DNA of 64,000 bases from Desulfovibrio sp. (lineage in GTDB: Bacteria; Desulfobacterota; Desulfovibrionia; Desulfovibrionales; Desulfovibrionaceae). The stretch spans positions 13,473-77,472 of the forward strand of contig NZ_JAHZAA010000003.1 of NCBI RefSeq assembly GCF_019424165.1, written 5' to 3'. Position numbers and translations under genes: made by a program. Positions 53,934 through 63,086 of the stretch are shown here, in pieces (the first letter of the stretch is position 1; each line of letters starts with the position of its first letter). The notes below the pieces were generated by a model. It was not told the DNA's origin and searched no databases. It was given only the letters and a program-made list of their open reading frames with translations.

Positions 53934-54860
53934 TCAGTCCACTTGCAGGCTGCCGCGCAGCTCTTCCAGCGAGGTGATGCCCAGGCGCTCGCAGGCTTCG
54001 GGCAGTTGCTGCACAAGGTCAAAAACGCAGTCCGGCCGCATGAAGCTTGCCGTGCCGATCTGAACCGCGTGCGCACCCGCCAGGATGAATTCCAGCACGT
54101 CTTCCACGCAGGAGATGCCGCCCACGCCGATTACAGGAATCTTGACCGCGCGGGCCACCTGCCACACGCAGCGCAGGGCCACAGGCTTGATGGCCGGGCC
54201 GGAAAGCCCGCCCACCACGTTTGCCAGCGAAGGACGGCGGGTTTGCAGGTTCACGGCCATACCCAGCAGGGTGTTGATGCAGGAGATGCTGTCTGCCCCG
54301 GCGTCTTCCGCAGCGCGCGCCATAACCGTGATGTCGGTGACGTTGGGCGAAAGCTTGACCATGATGTGCTTGTCGGGGGCCGCGTGGCGCACGATGGACG
54401 TGACCTGGGCGATCATGCCCGGGTCCTGGCCGAAGGCCACGCCGCCTTCGCGCACGTTGGGGCAGGACACGTTCACTTCCAGGGCGGCCACGCCTTCCTC
54501 ATGGTTGAGGCGGGCGGCCAGACGGCCGAATTCTTCGGCAGAAGAAGCATAAATATTGGCGATAACGGCCGTTTCCTGCCAGGGCAGCAGCGGAAGCTTT
54601 TGCTTGCAAAAGACATCCACGCCGTCATTTTGCAGGCCAACGGCATTGAGCATGCCGGAGACGGTCTCCACGATGCGCGGGGTGGGATTGCCCTCGCGCG
54701 GCTCGAGGGAAAGCCCCTTGACCACCATGCCGCCAAGACCGGCAAGGTCGCCGTAGCTGGCGAATTCCACACCGTAGCCAAACGTGCCGGAAGCCGTAAG
54801 TATGGGATTTTTGATGGGCAGATCGTGCGTTTGCCCGTTCAGCGTAACAGAAAGATCCAT
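53934..54860 (-). CDS. pyrD: Dihydroorotate dehydrogenase, class 1B catalytic subunit
   Basis: This 308-residue FMN enzyme oxidises dihydroorotate in pyrimidine synthesis. The segments NPILTASGTFGYG, LEVNVSCPNVREGG with its catalytic Cys, VKLSPNVTDI, and GVGGISCVEDVLEFILAGA are intact. Class 1B enzymes work with PyrK to pass electrons to NAD; pyrK is the next gene upstream. GGAGAATGCGGT places a GGAGA box before ATG 54860. The frame is open for another 217 codons upstream but with non-family sequence. Confidence 0.96.
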   Translation of the reverse strand: MDLSVTLNGQTHDLPIKNPILTASGTFGYGVEFASYGDLAGLGGMVVKGLSLEPREGNPTPRIVETVSGMLNAVGLQNDGVDVFCKQKLPLLPWQETAVIANIYASSAEEFGRLAARLNHEEGVAALEVNVSCPNVREGGVAFGQDPGMIAQVTSIVRHAAPDKHIMVKLSPNVTDITVMARAAEDAGADSISCINTLLGMAVNLQTRRPSLANVVGGLSGPAIKPVALRCVWQVARAVKIPVIGVGGISCVEDVLEFILAGAHAVQIGTASFMRPDCVFDLVQQLPEACERLGITSLEELRGSLQVD

Positions 54861-55535
54861 ACCGCATTCTCCAGTAACCACGCAGACCCGCCGGGGCGCA
54901 CATCCATGCGCCGGGCGGGGGTGGCAAGGTGTTTTGTTCCCGCCGGGGCGTGTTCCGCTAGGCGTTTCTGTTCGCTGCCCTTTCGGCGGGGGAACGCGGG
55001 AAACGTGCCGCCTGTGCGGCCTGTTTTCCGGCGAACCTGCCGCGTCCCGGCAGAGAGCAGGGTGTTCATAGCGTGAAAGCACCCGGAAGCGGTGCAGAAC
55101 GCGAGCGGTTTCACATTGAAAACACTCGCGTTGGCGCAAGCGCCCGCCACACCGCAATGGTTGTCCGCAAGGCCCGCCAGTGGCGCAACTGCCATGTGAA
55201 CAGGCGTGTGCCGCGCAGGTTGCCTGCATGCGTAATTTCTTCGGCGCAAGGGCTGAAGCGGGCCATAAAAGCGCACTGCGTTTGCGCGGCACAACGGCAG
55301 GGCAAGCGTTTTCAGCCTTTACGAAAGGGCATTTGCAAAGGGACGCCCTGCCTGAAGCTGAAAAGATGCAACCGCTCTGCGCGGATTTTTTGAAAACTCG
55401 TGCCGTGCCGAAAGCCGGGGCAAGACCTGACCCGCTGCCGGTCACTCCAGGCAGGCGTGCCTGCCCCGTGTTCCGGCCACAAGGGACGCTGCGGGGCAAA
55501 ATAGTGTGCAATGCCGCGCGCTGTCTTTCAGCAGG
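54861..55535. other. Unusual 675-base gap between pyrK and pyrD
   Basis: pyrK and pyrD usually touch, but here 675 bases separate them. Overlapping open frames cover the gap on both strands, including one in the pyrD frame, but none has family sequence or a ribosome site. A short GC palindrome (GGCAGG/CCTGCC) lies near 55450. pyrD probably has its own promoter here. Confidence 0.5.
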
Positions 55536-56345
55536 CTACAGCTCTACCTGATCCGACCAGAATACAGGGCCGTGGTTGCATGCCTGGACCTGACTGCCGC
55601 GCTTGGCGGGTACGGGCCAGGCTTCTGTTGTTTTGGTCACGCAGCCAAGGCAGGCTCCCACGCCGCAGGCCATGCGGTTTTCGAGAGAAAGCTGGCAGCG
55701 CACGCCCAGTTCGGCGGCGAATTTTTGCACGGTGCGCATGAACGGCGTGGGGCCGCAGGCCAGAACAAGACCTTTTTGTTCGGCGTATTCCGTCATGCGC
55801 TCCTGTATGGAAAAAATAAAATTGTCCAGATCGCCGGGTACGGTTTCGCGCAGGCTGTCAAGCGGCACATGCTCATTGATGCTGTCTACGGGGTAGCAGC
55901 TTATGGACTCGCGATGGCCGAAAAGCATTGTGACGTTCCAGGGCTTGGGATGCTCGCTCACGTAGCCCACAAAAGGCACGATGCCCATGCCCCCGGCCAG
56001 CAGCAGCGTGGGGGTGTCGGGTTCGGTAACGAAGCCGTTGCCGAGGGGACCCCATGCGCGCACCTTGTCACCGGGGCGTAGTTCGGACATGCGCTTTGTG
56101 CCTTTGCCCACAACCTGAAAAAAACAGATCATGTGCCGGGCGGTCATATGGCATATGCCGAGGGGCCGAGCCCAGGGGATTTCAAGCCCGAAAGTCTGGG
56201 GACGGATCATGACAAACTGGCCCGGCCGCCACTTGGTCCATTCGGGGCGGGTAAGGCGCAGTGCGAAGAAGCGGCTTTCGTTGCCGGTTTGCCCAAAGGG
56301 TACAAGGTCCAGAACACTCAGCTCGCATGAAGTTGGTTGCGACAT
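55536..56345 (-). CDS. pyrK: Dihydroorotate dehydrogenase electron-transfer subunit
   Basis: This 269-residue flavoprotein carries FAD, an NAD-binding domain and a 2Fe-2S cluster. Visible are the FAD-binding RPLGICHMT, KVRAWGPLGNGF, LLAGGMGIVPFVGYV of the NAD site, ACGPTPFM, and the cluster cysteines in MACGVGACLGCV with a later Cys (QACNHG). It passes electrons from PyrD to NAD. ATG 56345 gives the usual length. The ribosome site is weak. It is divergent from the Xaa-Pro peptidase gene. Confidence 0.94.
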   Translation of the reverse strand: MSQPTSCELSVLDLVPFGQTGNESRFFALRLTRPEWTKWRPGQFVMIRPQTFGLEIPWARPLGICHMTARHMICFFQVVGKGTKRMSELRPGDKVRAWGPLGNGFVTEPDTPTLLLAGGMGIVPFVGYVSEHPKPWNVTMLFGHRESISCYPVDSINEHVPLDSLRETVPGDLDNFIFSIQERMTEYAEQKGLVLACGPTPFMRTVQKFAAELGVRCQLSLENRMACGVGACLGCVTKTTEAWPVPAKRGSQVQACNHGPVFWSDQVEL

Positions 56346-56570
56346 GCGCTGACTATAGGCGTACTTGGTCAACTGGTCAACCGGGTGCTGCCGTGTAAAT
56401 GGGACAATTAAACCCCCTTTTTTAATGTGGCTTTTGCAGGGGCGCCAATGCTTGTTCCCAAAAGGGCATGCGCCGCGGTTTGAACGGCTGGCGGCGGGCT
56501 GCCGGCGCCGGATATTTTTCAACTTTTCAGGGCGGTTCGCACGCGCTATACTGGCGGCAGGAGAATACTC

Positions 56571-57644
56571 ATGAAGCAGATATATGCCGCCCGCCGCGAA
56601 AAACTTCGCCGGGCCATGCGCAGGCGCGGCCTGGATGCGCTGCTTGTCAGCCAGGCCGCCAACCGTTTTTATCTTTCAGGATTTGAGCTGCACGATCCGC
56701 AGTATAATGAAAGCGCCGGACGGCTGGTGATTACCGCCGACGGCCGTGACTGGCTGGCCACAGACCCCCGCTATCTGGATGCCGCCGTCCGCCTGTGGGA
56801 TGATGAGCGTGTGTTTATCTACGGCGGCTATGCGGCCAGAGATATTTACAGTCTGCTGCGGGACTGCGGCAGCCGCATCGGCATTGAGGCGCAGGGTACT
56901 ACTCTGGCCTTTGCCCGTGATCTGGCTGCGGCCGGGCCGGGTTTGTACTGCGAGGCCGCCGATGGCCTGGTGGAACATCTGCGGCGCATCAAGGAGCCTT
57001 GCGAGGTGGCGGCGCTGGAAAAATCTTTTGCACTCAACCACAAATTGCTGCAATGGATTGAAGGGCAGCTTGAGCCGGGGCGTACCGAAAACCAGGTAAG
57101 CTGGCTTATTGAAAAGTTTTTTCGCGAAAACGGCGCTTCGGAACTGGCCTTTGCCAATATTGTGGCTGTGGGCAAAAACGCGGCCCTGCCCCACGCCATA
57201 CCGGGGGATGTTCCTGTGATCGACAACTGCCCGGTGCTGGTGGATATCGGCTGCCGGGTGGATGATTACTGCTCGGACCAGACCCGCACCTTCTGGGTGG
57301 GGCAGCAGCCCACTGATGTGTTTCGCCGTACCTATGACCTTGTGCGCCAGGCGCAGACCGCGGCCATAGAGTCCATGCGCCCCGGGCAGCCGCTGAGGGA
57401 TGCCTACGGCCATGCGCGGGCAGTGTTTGAAAAAGCCGGAACCGCCGACGCCTTTACTCATGGCCTGGGCCACGGTGTGGGGCTTGAAACCCACGAAGCC
57501 CCCAGTCTTTCGCCGCGTGCCGAAGGCCTGCTTGAGCCGGGCATGGTGGTTACCGTGGAGCCGGGCCTGTACTACCGCCAGTGGGGCGGGGTGCGTTGGG
57601 AATATACCGTGCTCGTGGAAGAAGACGGCGTGCGTATTCTGTAA
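56571..57644 (+). CDS. Xaa-Pro aminopeptidase family protein (M24B)
   Basis: This 357-residue metallopeptidase has an N-terminal creatinase-like domain (residues 1-125) and a pita-bread C-terminal domain. The metal ligands are present: Asp in VDIGCRVDDYCSDQTR, His in THGLGHGVGLETHE, Glu in VVTVEPGLYY and Glu in WEYTVLVEE. It cleaves Xaa-Pro bonds in peptides; aminopeptidase (PepP-like) or dipeptidase (PepQ-like) action cannot be separated here. CAGGAG lies 7 bases before ATG 56571. Confidence 0.92.
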   Translation: MKQIYAARREKLRRAMRRRGLDALLVSQAANRFYLSGFELHDPQYNESAGRLVITADGRDWLATDPRYLDAAVRLWDDERVFIYGGYAARDIYSLLRDCGSRIGIEAQGTTLAFARDLAAAGPGLYCEAADGLVEHLRRIKEPCEVAALEKSFALNHKLLQWIEGQLEPGRTENQVSWLIEKFFRENGASELAFANIVAVGKNAALPHAIPGDVPVIDNCPVLVDIGCRVDDYCSDQTRTFWVGQQPTDVFRRTYDLVRQAQTAAIESMRPGQPLRDAYGHARAVFEKAGTADAFTHGLGHGVGLETHEAPSLSPRAEGLLEPGMVVTVEPGLYYRQWGGVRWEYTVLVEEDGVRIL

Positions 57645-57770
57645 GGCATTCTGGCAAACCGCACGGTGTTCGGGGCTTTTTTTGCAAGTGCTCTGGCGTC
57701 TGTGCGGGCTGTTGCCGCCGTGGAGGCACAAGCGCAAGTTGTTGCGCGGTCAGCGCTGGAACGAACGTAT

Positions 57771-57808
57771 ATCACCCCTTTGCGAATGCACATTCTCAAA
57801 GGGGTGAT
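57771..57808. repeat. Perfect 12-bp inverted repeat behind the peptidase gene
   Basis: ATCACCCCTTTG (57771-57782) is the exact complement of 57797-57808, with a 14-base loop. It may end transcription of the peptidase gene although no T-run follows. Confidence 0.6.
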
Positions 57809-57821
57809 GCTTTGATATTCC

Positions 57822-57962
57822 AGAGTAGAGTACTTTTGTGCGGCCTGAAAGGTGCAGGCTCCGGGCCTGCCGTTTCAGGTCAGACGGTTCCGGTAACAGG
57901 TTTGGAAAAGAATAAAAGTATTGAGGGGTGGGATCCCTGTATAAAAGGATCCCACCCCTCAA
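57822..57962 (-). repeat. Dispersed intergenic repeat, copy 3, with a 16-bp perfect stem
   Basis: On the minus strand it starts 41 bases after the htpG stop. TTGAGGGGTGGGATCC (57921-57936) pairs exactly with 57947-57962, followed by TACTTTTATTCTTTT, a second hairpin (CCTGAAA/TTTCAGG) and GCACAAAAGTACTCTACTCT. The T-rich stretch after the first stem suggests it terminates htpG. Confidence 0.7.
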
Positions 57963-58002
57963 GGCATCTCAAGCGGCGGTCATGAGCGGCTGTCATGCCG
58001 AG

Positions 58003-59985
58003 CTAGATCTTACGCACCTCGGTATACCAGGCTGCCGCTTCTTCCAGCAGTTTGCCGGTGCGGGCGGCCAGGGCCTGCGGGTCTTTGAGGTAGCCGTCCA
58101 GCAACAGGCTGGCGTCAAAAAGGCTCTGGGTCATCTCGGCCAGGATCCTGTCGCTGCTGTCGGCCTTGAACATGCGCAGCATGTTGCGCAGCAGAGGGTG
58201 GTCGCGGTTGACCTCCAGCACCTTGACCGGGAGGGAGTCGTCCTTCTGCATGACCTTGAGCAGCTTTTCCATCGACGAGGAAAGGCCGCCGTCAGGCGAG
58301 ACAAGCACAGCGGGGCTGTCGGCCAGGCGATGCGAAACGCGCACCTCCGTTACCTTGTCGCCCAGAACTTCCTTCATGCGGGCCAGCAGGCCGTCAAAGC
58401 TGGTGCTGTCTTCATCCGAAAGGGGGGCGGCAGCCTCGCGGGCCGGGCTTTCCTTGTCGCTGAAGTCGTTGAGGGCGTCATCAGCCGCGGTTTCCACAGA
58501 CCTGAAGTCCCATTCCTTATAGCGGCCAAGGCCGTCCATGACGAATTCGTCAATGGGTTCAAAAAGGTAAAGAACCTCTATGCCCTTCTGGCGAAACCGC
58601 TCCATATGCGGGTTCAGGCGCGCGGCTTCACGGTTGGGCGCGGCCACATACCAGAAGGTTTTTTGCCCTTCGGGCGCGCGCTCCATATATTCGTCCAGGC
58701 TGGTCAGGGCTTCTGCGTCGGCCAGGGTGGAAGAGTTGAAACGCAGCAGGGCGGTGACCCGCTCGCGGTTGGCAAAGTCGTGATAGCCGAGCTTGAATAA
58801 CTTGCCGTGCAGACGCCAGAAGGTCGCGTATTTTTCCGCATCATTTTTTGCCAGCTTTTCAAGGTGGCCGAGGGTCTGCTTGACGATGACCTGATTGATC
58901 TTGCGCAAGACCACGTTTTCCTGAAGCGTTTCACGCGAGATGTTCAGGGGCAGGTCTTCGGTGTCGACCACACCCTTGAGGAATGCCAGGTACTCGGGGA
59001 TCAGCTCTTTGTTGCGGTGCTGGATCAGCACACGGCGGGCGTAGAGGTCCAGCCCCCAGAAGTCGCGGTCTGCGCCGAAGAAGTCCTGGGCATTGTCGGG
59101 AATGAAAAAGAGGGCGTTGAACTGCACAGGAGCGTCAACGGAAAAATGCAGTACGTCCAGCGGATCTTTGCTGTCATAGGTAAGCGCCTTGTAAAAGGCT
59201 GCGTACTGCTCCTGCGTGACGGAAAACTTGGGTTCGCGCCACAGGGCGGGCTGGGTGTTGACCTGCTCACCGTCCACAAGGACAGGAAAAGGCACAAACG
59301 CCGAATGCTTGCGGATGGCGGACTCCACGCGGAATTTTTCAAGAAATTCCACGGCATCGTCCTTGAGCCATGCGGTGATGGTTGTGCCGCGTTTGGGTTC
59401 GTCGCCTTCCGCCGGGGCTACCGTGTAGGTTCCAAGACCGTCGCTGGTCCAGGTGTGGGCTGTGCTGTCTTCGCCAAATGCCGGGCGCGAGGTAACAGCG
59501 ACTTTTTCAGCCACCATAAAAACCGAATAAAAGCCCACACCGAAGCGTCCGATGATGTTGGCGGCATCAGCCTCGGCCTCGGTGTTTTGCTCTTCGTCCG
59601 CGGCATGGCCCTTGCCGTTGGCGGATTTTGCCTTGGCGGCATTTTCGGCCGCAATGTCAGCCAGAAACTGCTCTGAGCCGGATTTGGCTATGGTCCCCAG
59701 GTGTTCGGCCAGCTCTTCGGCAGTCATGCCCAGGCCGGTATCGGCAATGGTGATGGTTTTCGCTTCCTTGTCGAGCGAAATGCGAATTTCCAGCGGCAGA
59801 TCGGGCAAGCGGGGGCTTTCGCCGCGGTTGATGCGAAAACGCAGTTTGTCCAGCGCGTCCGAAGCGTTGGAAATAAGCTCACGCAAAAAAATTTCCCGGT
59901 TGGTATAGAGGGAGTTGGTAAGGATATGTAAAACCTTACGCACCTCTGCACGAAACTGGCGGGGATTCCTATCTGCCTCTGCCAT
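58003..59985 (-). CDS. htpG: Hsp90-family chaperone HtpG
   Basis: This 660-residue ATP-dependent chaperone has the N-terminal GHKL ATPase domain, the middle domain and the C-terminal dimer domain. LRELISNASDALDKLR, DTGLGMTAEEL, the lid GRFGVGFYSVFMVA and the catalytic-loop region NISRETLQ with Arg are intact. An extra charged stretch of about 27 residues (AKAKSANGKGHAADEEQNTE) is inserted just before the lid glycines. AGGAGG lies 8 bases before ATG 59985. It is divergent from cydA; 242 bases lie between. Confidence 0.95.
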   Translation of the reverse strand: MAEADRNPRQFRAEVRKVLHILTNSLYTNREIFLRELISNASDALDKLRFRINRGESPRLPDLPLEIRISLDKEAKTITIADTGLGMTAEELAEHLGTIAKSGSEQFLADIAAENAAKAKSANGKGHAADEEQNTEAEADAANIIGRFGVGFYSVFMVAEKVAVTSRPAFGEDSTAHTWTSDGLGTYTVAPAEGDEPKRGTTITAWLKDDAVEFLEKFRVESAIRKHSAFVPFPVLVDGEQVNTQPALWREPKFSVTQEQYAAFYKALTYDSKDPLDVLHFSVDAPVQFNALFFIPDNAQDFFGADRDFWGLDLYARRVLIQHRNKELIPEYLAFLKGVVDTEDLPLNISRETLQENVVLRKINQVIVKQTLGHLEKLAKNDAEKYATFWRLHGKLFKLGYHDFANRERVTALLRFNSSTLADAEALTSLDEYMERAPEGQKTFWYVAAPNREAARLNPHMERFRQKGIEVLYLFEPIDEFVMDGLGRYKEWDFRSVETAADDALNDFSDKESPAREAAAPLSDEDSTSFDGLLARMKEVLGDKVTEVRVSHRLADSPAVLVSPDGGLSSSMEKLLKVMQKDDSLPVKVLEVNRDHPLLRNMLRMFKADSSDRILAEMTQSLFDASLLLDGYLKDPQALAARTGKLLEEAAAWYTEVRKI

Positions 59986-60143
59986 GACAAACCTCCTGAA
60001 AAGCGATATCCTTGCAGATAATACCGCTTTTTGATTTTTCAAGGGGCGTGATGGCTGCGAGGCGAAAAAAATGCAGCTTCGTGGGGCCATTTTGCCATTG
60101 GGCAAAAAAATACCAAAGGCATAAAGTCACGTTTGGCAGTATG

Positions 60144-60167
60144 TTATGGATATATTAATATTCATAA
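60144..60167. promoter_or_regulatory. AT-rich inverted repeat upstream of cydA
   Basis: TTATGGATAT and ATATTCATAA are inverted copies (9 of 10 bases) around ATTA, 60 bases before the cydA start. It is a candidate operator or promoter core for cydAB, possibly also for htpG. It is not a Rex-type site. Confidence 0.4.
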
Positions 60168-60227
60168 TTACTTGCCTTTCTTTGTTGGAAATAGTAAATC
60201 GCGGTAAGGATATCCAAGGAGGGCCTA

Positions 60228-61544
60228 ATGGACGTCGTAATGCTTTCGCGTCTGCAATTCGCTGTGGCCGTGTTTTTTCATTTTGTTTTCGTGCCCCTCA
60301 CGCTGGGCCTCTCGGTAATTATTGCCTGGATGGAAACCCGCTATGTACGGACCGGGGACGAATTTTGGAAAAAACAGACCAAATTCTGGGGAAAACTTTT
60401 TGTCATCAACTTTACCTTGGGCGTGGTGACCGGGATTACGCTGGAATTCCAGTTCGGCACCAACTGGTCAAGGTATTCTGAATATGTGGGCGACATTTTC
60501 GGCTCGCTGCTTGCCATTGAAGCCACGGTGGCTTTTTTTCTTGAATCCACCTTTCTGGCGGTCTGGCACTTCGGCTGGAACCGTGTGGGCAAGAAGCTGC
60601 ACCTCGCCTCCATCTGGATTGTGGCCATCGCGGGCAATATTTCCGCGCTCTGGATCATTCTTGCCAACGGCTTCATGCAGAACCCCGTGGGCTACTACAT
60701 CAACGAAGCCAACAACCGTGCCGAGCTTTCAAGCTTTTATGATGTTGTTACCAACCCCTACGCCTGGGGCATGTATGCGCATACCGTCATAGCCTCATGG
60801 GCGCTCGGCGGTTTCTTTGTGCTGGGCGTTTCGGCCTGGCATCTGCTGCGCAAGAGCAATACCGAATTCTTCAGCCGCTCTTTCAGGATGGTGGCGCCTT
60901 TTACCCTGATTTTCGTGCTGCTGCTGGCCCTTTCGGGCGACCAGCAGGGCAAGACCGTAGCCAAGTATCAGCCTGCCAAGCTGGCCGCTATGGAAGCGCA
61001 CTGGGAAACACAGTCTGACGTGCCTTTCTATCTGCTGGTGTGGCCTGATCCGGAAAATGAAACAAATACCGTGCAGGCCCTCGGCATTCCCGGTCTGCTG
61101 AGCTGGATCGCCTTTGACGACGTGCATGCCGAGGTAAAGGGACTCAAGGATTTTGCCAAAGAAGACCGGCCCCCGGTACTGCCCGTATTTTTGACTTTCC
61201 GCACTATGGTGGCCCTGGCGGGCATATTTCTGGTGCTTTCGGCATGGGCTTTTTTTCAGCGCAAGAAGGAAAACCCCAATCCATTGCTGCTCAGGCTGCT
61301 GGTGTACAATATTCCATTGCCCTACATCGGCCTGATGGTGGGCTGGGCCGTGACAGAAATCGGCCGCCAGCCGTGGATCGTCTATAATCTCATGCGCACC
61401 ACAGATGCCGTGTCGCCCATACCGGCCGACAATGTGGTCATTTCTCTGGTGGCCTTTATTGGCGTGTACTCGCTGCTTGGCATTCTGGACATCTATCTGC
61501 TGCGCAAATTTGCCATCAAGGGCCCGGACGCCCAGGAGGTGTAG
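60228..61544 (+). CDS. cydA: Cytochrome bd quinol oxidase subunit I
   Basis: This 438-residue membrane protein oxidises quinol and reduces oxygen to water. It has nine helices, His in VFFHFVFVPLTLG and in YAHTVIASWALGG as heme ligands, and the region GWAVTEIGRQPWIVYNLMRT. It lacks the long Q-loop of the E. coli enzyme, so it is of the short-loop type. In an anaerobe it serves oxygen defence. CAAGGAGG before ATG 60228 gives the start. cydB follows after 2 bases. Regulation may use the palindrome at 60144-60167. Confidence 0.96.
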   Translation: MDVVMLSRLQFAVAVFFHFVFVPLTLGLSVIIAWMETRYVRTGDEFWKKQTKFWGKLFVINFTLGVVTGITLEFQFGTNWSRYSEYVGDIFGSLLAIEATVAFFLESTFLAVWHFGWNRVGKKLHLASIWIVAIAGNISALWIILANGFMQNPVGYYINEANNRAELSSFYDVVTNPYAWGMYAHTVIASWALGGFFVLGVSAWHLLRKSNTEFFSRSFRMVAPFTLIFVLLLALSGDQQGKTVAKYQPAKLAAMEAHWETQSDVPFYLLVWPDPENETNTVQALGIPGLLSWIAFDDVHAEVKGLKDFAKEDRPPVLPVFLTFRTMVALAGIFLVLSAWAFFQRKKENPNPLLLRLLVYNIPLPYIGLMVGWAVTEIGRQPWIVYNLMRTTDAVSPIPADNVVISLVAFIGVYSLLGILDIYLLRKFAIKGPDAQEV

Positions 61545-61546
61545 CC

Positions 61547-62572
61547 ATGCTGGAAACTACCTGGTTTGTGCTGTGGGCATTGTTGTGGGCCGTATACTTT
61601 ATTCTGGACGGTTTTGACCTGGGCATGGGCTCTTTGCTGCCCTTTCTTGGCAAAGACGAAAACGAACGCCGCATCATGTATAATGCCGCAGGGCCGTTCT
61701 GGGACGGCAACGAGGTGTGGCTTATCGCCGCTGGCGGCGTCACCTTTGCGGCGTTTCCCAAGGCCTATGCGGTCATGTTCAGCGCCCTGTACGCGCCGTT
61801 GCTGATGCTGCTCTTTGCCCTGATTTTCCGGGCAGTGTCTTTCGAGTTTCGCAGCAAGGTGGAGCATGCCGCGTGGCGCAGCCTGTGGGACGGCGTCCAC
61901 TTTGTATCCAACCTCGTACCCTGCATTCTGCTGGGCGTGGCTTTTGCCAACCTGTTCATGGGCATCCCCGTAGATGCCCAGGGCGTGTATCACGGCAATC
62001 TGCTTGGCCTGCTGAATGTCTACGGCCTGGCTGGCGGCATATTCTTTCTCTGCATGTTCGTGCTGCACGGGTCCTTGTGGCTGGCCATAAAAAGCCGGGG
62101 CGAACTGCAGATCCGCGCTGTGGCCACGGCCAGCTTTGTGTGGCCCATCATGCTCGTGCTGCTGGTGGCCTTTCTTATCCTTACGGCGTTTTACACCAAG
62201 CTGTATGATAACTACCTGGCCATGCCCGCCCTGCTCGTGTTGCCCCTGGTGGCCCTCGCGGGCCTGATCGGCGCGCGCATAATGCTGCATGCGGGCAAGC
62301 TGTGGATGGCCTGGGGCTTCAGCGCCCTCTTCATCCTGGGTGTCACTTTCTTTGGCGTGATGGGCATGTACCCGGGTATGATCATTTCTTCCATTGACCC
62401 GGCCGCCACTGTCACGGCCTTTAACGGTGCTTCAAGCCAGTTGACCCTCAAGATCATGCTGGGTGTGGCGCTTGTGATGGTTCCCATCGTGTTGCTGTAC
62501 CAGTTCTGGATGTACCGGCTGTTCTCCGCGCCGGTGCTGCCCAAGGATCTGGATGACGATCACGCGTACTAG
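61547..62572 (+). CDS. cydB: Cytochrome bd quinol oxidase subunit II
   Basis: This 341-residue membrane partner of CydA has eight to nine helices. Family segments are WAVYFILDGFDLGMG, GPFWDGNEVWLIAAGG, FPKAYAVMFSALY and FRAVSFEFRSK. It holds no heme in most species but is needed for assembly. The gap to cydA is 2 bases. A strong terminator follows. No cydX-like gene or cydCD is seen next to it. Confidence 0.96.
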   Translation: MLETTWFVLWALLWAVYFILDGFDLGMGSLLPFLGKDENERRIMYNAAGPFWDGNEVWLIAAGGVTFAAFPKAYAVMFSALYAPLLMLLFALIFRAVSFEFRSKVEHAAWRSLWDGVHFVSNLVPCILLGVAFANLFMGIPVDAQGVYHGNLLGLLNVYGLAGGIFFLCMFVLHGSLWLAIKSRGELQIRAVATASFVWPIMLVLLVAFLILTAFYTKLYDNYLAMPALLVLPLVALAGLIGARIMLHAGKLWMAWGFSALFILGVTFFGVMGMYPGMIISSIDPAATVTAFNGASSQLTLKIMLGVALVMVPIVLLYQFWMYRLFSAPVLPKDLDDDHAY

Positions 62573-62595
62573 AGCGTTACCCATGACTGATTAAA

Positions 62596-62631
62596 TGCAA
62601 AAGGCCGCCCCGTGGGGGCGGCCTTTTGCAT
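62596..62631 (+). terminator. Terminator after cydB
   Basis: A stem of about 15 pairs (GCAAAAGGCCGCCCC with its complement around GT). The stem ends in CCTTTTGC, and it lies 23 bases past the cydB stop. Confidence 0.85.
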
Positions 62632-62663
62632 GCGCGGGCGGCGAAAGCCGCCGGGAGTATGGC

Positions 62664-63086
62664 ATGAACAGGACGAAACCGGTGAGCAGCGGCCCTTATG
62701 ATCACACGGCCGGGCATATGGCAGAAAGCGGAAACGGCGTTGGCCCCGGCGTCACTCACGATTCAGGGTCAGGCAACAAGGCGGGCAGCGCGAGGCCAGT
62801 GTTTTCTTCGGTTGTTCCGGGGGCAAGGGGTGGTGGCCGCATGGCCCTTGTGCTCTGCCTTGTTCTTGCCGCCTGCCTGTGTTCCTGCGCGCCGCGCGAG
62901 CAGCGGCCGCTGACATTTGAAGAACAGCAGGATATTGAAGCGTACCGCCAGTGCCGGCGGGAAGCCACGGCCATGAATCCTGAATGGCGCGGCGACACCA
63001 GCTATTTCCCCTGGCGGGCCTATTTCAATATGTGCATGCGCCGCATGGGCGTCAGTGAAGAGTCCATGCGCCGTATGCGTATGTAA
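62664..63086 (+). CDS. Small lipoprotein-like protein
   Basis: A 140-residue protein of unknown function. Residues 60-78 form a signal (MALVLCLVLAACLCSC) with a lipobox-like end, so it is probably a lipoprotein. If the start is ATG 62841, with GGGGTGG upstream, the protein is 81 residues with a direct signal peptide; the 59 residues before it from ATG 62664 are low-complexity. The mature part has EEQQDIEAYRQCRREA and NMCMRRMG, with two Cys. I favour 62841 but keep both. It may follow cydB only by position, since a terminator separates them. Confidence 0.6.
   Translation: MNRTKPVSSGPYDHTAGHMAESGNGVGPGVTHDSGSGNKAGSARPVFSSVVPGARGGGRMALVLCLVLAACLCSCAPREQRPLTFEEQQDIEAYRQCRREATAMNPEWRGDTSYFPWRAYFNMCMRRMGVSEESMRRMRM

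Noticed and set aside
54839..55294. Gene in the pyrK-pyrD gap
   Set aside because: The frame lacks a ribosome site, overlaps the start of pyrD and has no recognisable domain.
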